This document shows positions 52,566-54,444 of a stretch of DNA of 54,444 nt, piece after piece (positions within the stretch are counted from its first letter, which is position 1; the number at the start of each line of letters is the position of its first letter). The notes under the pieces are model-generated. The model saw nothing but the letters and a program-made list of their open reading frames with translations, did no database searches and was not told the origin of the DNA. The stretch spans positions 1-54,444 of the forward strand of contig JANQPD010000098.1 of NCBI GenBank assembly GCA_028285465.1, written 5' to 3'. The DNA is from Owenweeksia sp. GTDB taxonomy: Bacteria; Bacteroidota; Bacteroidia; Flavobacteriales; Schleiferiaceae. Made by a program: the position numbers and the translations under genes.

Positions 52566-53381
52566 TTGCAAAAAGCATCTCTTCGTCAAAAAGCGCCAAA
52601 GCAAGTTCTCAGTCACACCATATTTGCGCATACCGATGCGGCAGACTGGGTAACTTTTGTACACGGTGCGGGAGGGAGCAGCTCGATCTGGTACAAACAA
52701 ATACGCGACTTCAAAAAGCATTTCAACGTTTTACTCATTGACCTGAGAGGACATGGCCGCTCCAAAGGACTGGTTTTTGAACAATTAAAGCGCTATAGTT
52801 TTGACAGCATCGGGGATGATGTAATTGCCGTGCTGGATCACCTCCGTATCCCAAAAAGTCATTTTATCGGCATTTCCCTGGGTACGATCATCATCCGAGA
52901 AATTACAGAGCGTTTCCCGCAACGCACCCAAAGCATGATCCTGGGCGGAGCCGTAATGAAGCTCAACGCACGCGGGCAGGTGCTCATGCGCATGGGCGCC
53001 ATGCTCAAATCCGTTATCCCTTACCTGTTGCTGTACCGGTTTTTTGCGTTCATCATCATGCCCAAAAAAACCCACCGCGAATCGCGCAACCTCTTCATCA
53101 ACGAAGCCAAAAAGCTGTATCAAAAAGAATTCAAGCGGTGGTTTACCCTTGTTTCGGAAGTGAACCCTTTATTGCGCCTGTTCCGGATCAAAGACGCAGG
53201 TGTACCTACTCTGTACATCATGGGGGCCGAAGACCATATGTTCCTGCCTTCCATCAGTAAGCTGGTGGAACACCACAGTTCCTCACAGCTTTCCGTAATA
53301 CCCCACTGCGGACACGTGGTAAACGTGGAGCAACCGGCCGTATTCAATCAAACAGTTATTGCCTTTATCAAAGGGCAATAA
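52566..53381 (+). CDS. Alpha/beta hydrolase, apparent TTG start
   Basis: 271 residues. Full catalytic set: oxyanion 'FVHGAGGSSSIW', 'LIDLRGHGRSKGLVF', nucleophile Ser in 'FIGISLGTIIIRE', acid 'YIMGAEDHMFLP', His in 'PHCGHVVNVEQP'. The frame begins after TAA 52554-52556, and TTG 52566 is the only usual start codon before 'MILGGAVM' far inside, so translation probably begins at TTG (or at a non-standard ATC). Cytoplasmic esterase/lactonase-like; substrate unknown. Confidence 0.85.
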   Translation: MQKASLRQKAPKQVLSHTIFAHTDAADWVTFVHGAGGSSSIWYKQIRDFKKHFNVLLIDLRGHGRSKGLVFEQLKRYSFDSIGDDVIAVLDHLRIPKSHFIGISLGTIIIREITERFPQRTQSMILGGAVMKLNARGQVLMRMGAMLKSVIPYLLLYRFFAFIIMPKKTHRESRNLFINEAKKLYQKEFKRWFTLVSEVNPLLRLFRIKDAGVPTLYIMGAEDHMFLPSISKLVEHHSSSQLSVIPHCGHVVNVEQPAVFNQTVIAFIKGQ

Positions 53382-53428
53382 ACCAAAGACGGTCTTTCAA
53401 CAGAATAAAGCAGAAATGTCTCTCGGCA

Positions 53429-54103
53429 TCAACCGCATTGCAGCAGGTTTGCCCCGGTGGCCTCGTACAATTTAAGCAAACTGGCTTCGTAGCTGAGCAG
53501 TATTTCCCATTTGGTGAACAATTCTTTCAGCTGTGTCTCGTTGTGCGCCTTCACGCCCATAGCGGTTAGCCATTGCTGATGCGCCTCGCCCATTTCGTTT
53601 TGAAATTTGTAAAGCAGTTCCAGTTGGTACAAACAATCGAAAGGTACTTCAGAAGCCAATTGCGTATGCCGGAAGGTATCCCAGGCAATGCGCGAAAGCT
53701 GGACCGGCAACGCCCCGAGGTCTACCGCTACTTCACCTACGTAGCGGAAACGCCCGTTTCCCACAGGCACAGAGTCATGTATAAGAAAGGCCCCGTCAAA
53801 ATCCTGCCGGAAGTGCTTCATCTGTTCAGGGGATAAAATAAGCTCCTGTTCTTCGTTTAACAAAGAAAACAAAGTGTGCATAGGTTCTTTAAAGCGCGTG
53901 AGCAAGGCATGGCCGTGTGCCACCACTTTCCGGTTGCCTTCTACTTCTTCTCTTATTTTTTTAATGGCCTGTGCCGTAGAATGGTTCAGCTTGCGCTGCT
54001 GATTTAATTCGTTGAGGTATATACCGGCAAAAACACCCACCATAGTGGCCACTATGGTAACGGTCCAATTGTTAACCAAAACATTTTTGAAAGCTTTTTT
54101 CAT
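53429..54103 (-). CDS. Single-pass membrane protein of unknown function
   Basis: 224 residues. One membrane helix ('WTVTIVATMVGVFAGIYL', about 13-30) follows a short basic cytoplasmic start, then a mostly helical periplasmic domain ('LNHSTAQAIKKIREEVEGNR', 'YQLELLYKFQNEMGEAHQQW'). No signal cleavage site, no known family. Convergent with the hydrolase, 47 bp apart. Confidence 0.65.
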   Translation of the reverse strand: MKKAFKNVLVNNWTVTIVATMVGVFAGIYLNELNQQRKLNHSTAQAIKKIREEVEGNRKVVAHGHALLTRFKEPMHTLFSLLNEEQELILSPEQMKHFRQDFDGAFLIHDSVPVGNGRFRYVGEVAVDLGALPVQLSRIAWDTFRHTQLASEVPFDCLYQLELLYKFQNEMGEAHQQWLTAMGVKAHNETQLKELFTKWEILLSYEASLLKLYEATGANLLQCG

Positions 54104-54444
54104 ATATCAAAAAGCGCTGCAACAAAACAAGGGCTCGGGAATGCGAAAGATACTACTAAAACATAAAAACCCTTTATTCAGTACAAGAGCCTATCGCTAC
54201 GTAAAAGCCTTTTTACATAAACCGTTGCCCTTTTCTCTATTACTGGCTATTTAACGTGAATAATGTTTAAGTATGAAGTAGTAGAATTTTGTCATGTCGA
54301 GTGAATTTTCGAAGAAAATTCGTATTCGTCCCCAACAATGTTGGTGGATCGAGACAGGCAAAATGACTTGTTTTCAGCCTGTCCCGCTACTGCGGGAATA
54401 CATCACGCCTGTGGCGTGACACTCAAACTGACAGCATTTTGCTT
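54104..54444. repeat. Gene-free right end with a cluster of short perfect inverted repeats
   Basis: I see no convincing gene in these 341 bp; the open frame on the plus strand at 54012-54254 overlaps the minus-strand gene. Five perfect stems lie in 54303-54419: GAATTTTC-GAA-GAAAATTC (54303-54321), CCAACA-A-TGTTGG (54332-54344), GACAGGC ... GCCTGTC (54353-54383), TCCCGC-TACT-GCGGGA (54382-54397) and TCACGCC-TGT-GGCGTGA (54403-54419). The first, preceded by 'GTCATGTCGAGTGAATTTTC', looks like a repeat widespread between genes of Flavobacteriia, here from memory only. Confidence 0.6.

Noticed and set aside
53385..53397. AAAGAC-G-GTCTTT as a terminator between convergent genes
   Set aside because: The loop is one base and no T-run follows; not supported as a Rho-independent terminator.
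54012..54254. 80-codon plus-strand open frame near the right end
   Set aside because: Overlaps the start of the minus-strand membrane protein and has no identifiable feature.
1..54444. Prophage, integrative element, rRNA or tRNA genes
   Set aside because: No integrase, transposase, phage structural gene, rRNA stretch or tRNA cloverleaf was seen on either strand.

Overview
The window reads as chromosomal DNA of a Bacteroidota bacterium, probably in or near the Flavobacteriales. The support is: secreted proteins ending in type IX secretion (T9SS) sorting tails, a type III glutamine synthetase, a beta-propeller/Y_Y_Y-type sensor kinase, DUF2490 and TonB-dependent outer-membrane proteins, hardly any Shine-Dalgarno-like sites, and several promoter-like TAnnTTTG (-7) elements, one with a well-spaced TTG -33 element. 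I see no rRNA, tRNA, CRISPR array, integrase or transposase. Species cannot be fixed from the sequence.

Layout. (1) 1-9629: a giant surface-type protein (5' end outside the window; ~60-aa repeats, a Cys/His cluster, a long pentapeptide-repeat solenoid, three LamG-like domains), followed by an orphan secretin with a His-rich stretch and a small lipoprotein. (2) 9827-28110: a tightly packed run of fourteen co-directional genes. It contains a TrpXYZ-like ABC importer (with a tandemly duplicated binding protein), a STAS protein with an unknown C-terminal domain, an NCS2 purine/pyrimidine-type permease fused to a degenerate RsbW-like domain, a coiled-coil/WD40 membrane protein, a TonB receptor, an Asp/Glu racemase, a GNAT-like protein, a giant sensor whose phospho-accepting His is replaced by Asp, a normal soluble histidine kinase, a response regulator with a PP2C phosphatase output, an RsbW-like kinase and an RsbV-like STAS protein. 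I read it as an uptake system wired to a partner-switch signalling module and consider it the best candidate for an undescribed system here. A structured leader and a GPP34-family gene follow.

(3) 29268-33485: glutamine synthetase III, an ammonium channel with no PII gene beside it, and a small unknown gene. (4) 33469-37956, minus strand: a poly-gamma-glutamate-type cluster (pgsB, pgsC, pgsW) with an unknown exported protein and a DUF2490 protein. (5) 38525-44214: a subtilisin-like T9SS protease followed by four tandem paralogous T9SS proteins on an exact 668-bp period with an ABAB relationship, then a decayed fifth copy. (6) 44215-45617, minus strand: a membrane protein, winged-helix regulator and lipocalin-like protein behind a promoter with a palindrome in its spacer. 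(7) 45815-54103: small accessory genes, among them an apparently internally deleted acetyl-CoA synthetase, three GNATs, a cupin, two alpha/beta hydrolases, a heme-binding protein, a Qnr-like pentapeptide protein, an ECF-type sigma factor with a Cys-containing tail and an SRPBCC protein. The window ends in a dense cluster of short inverted repeats.
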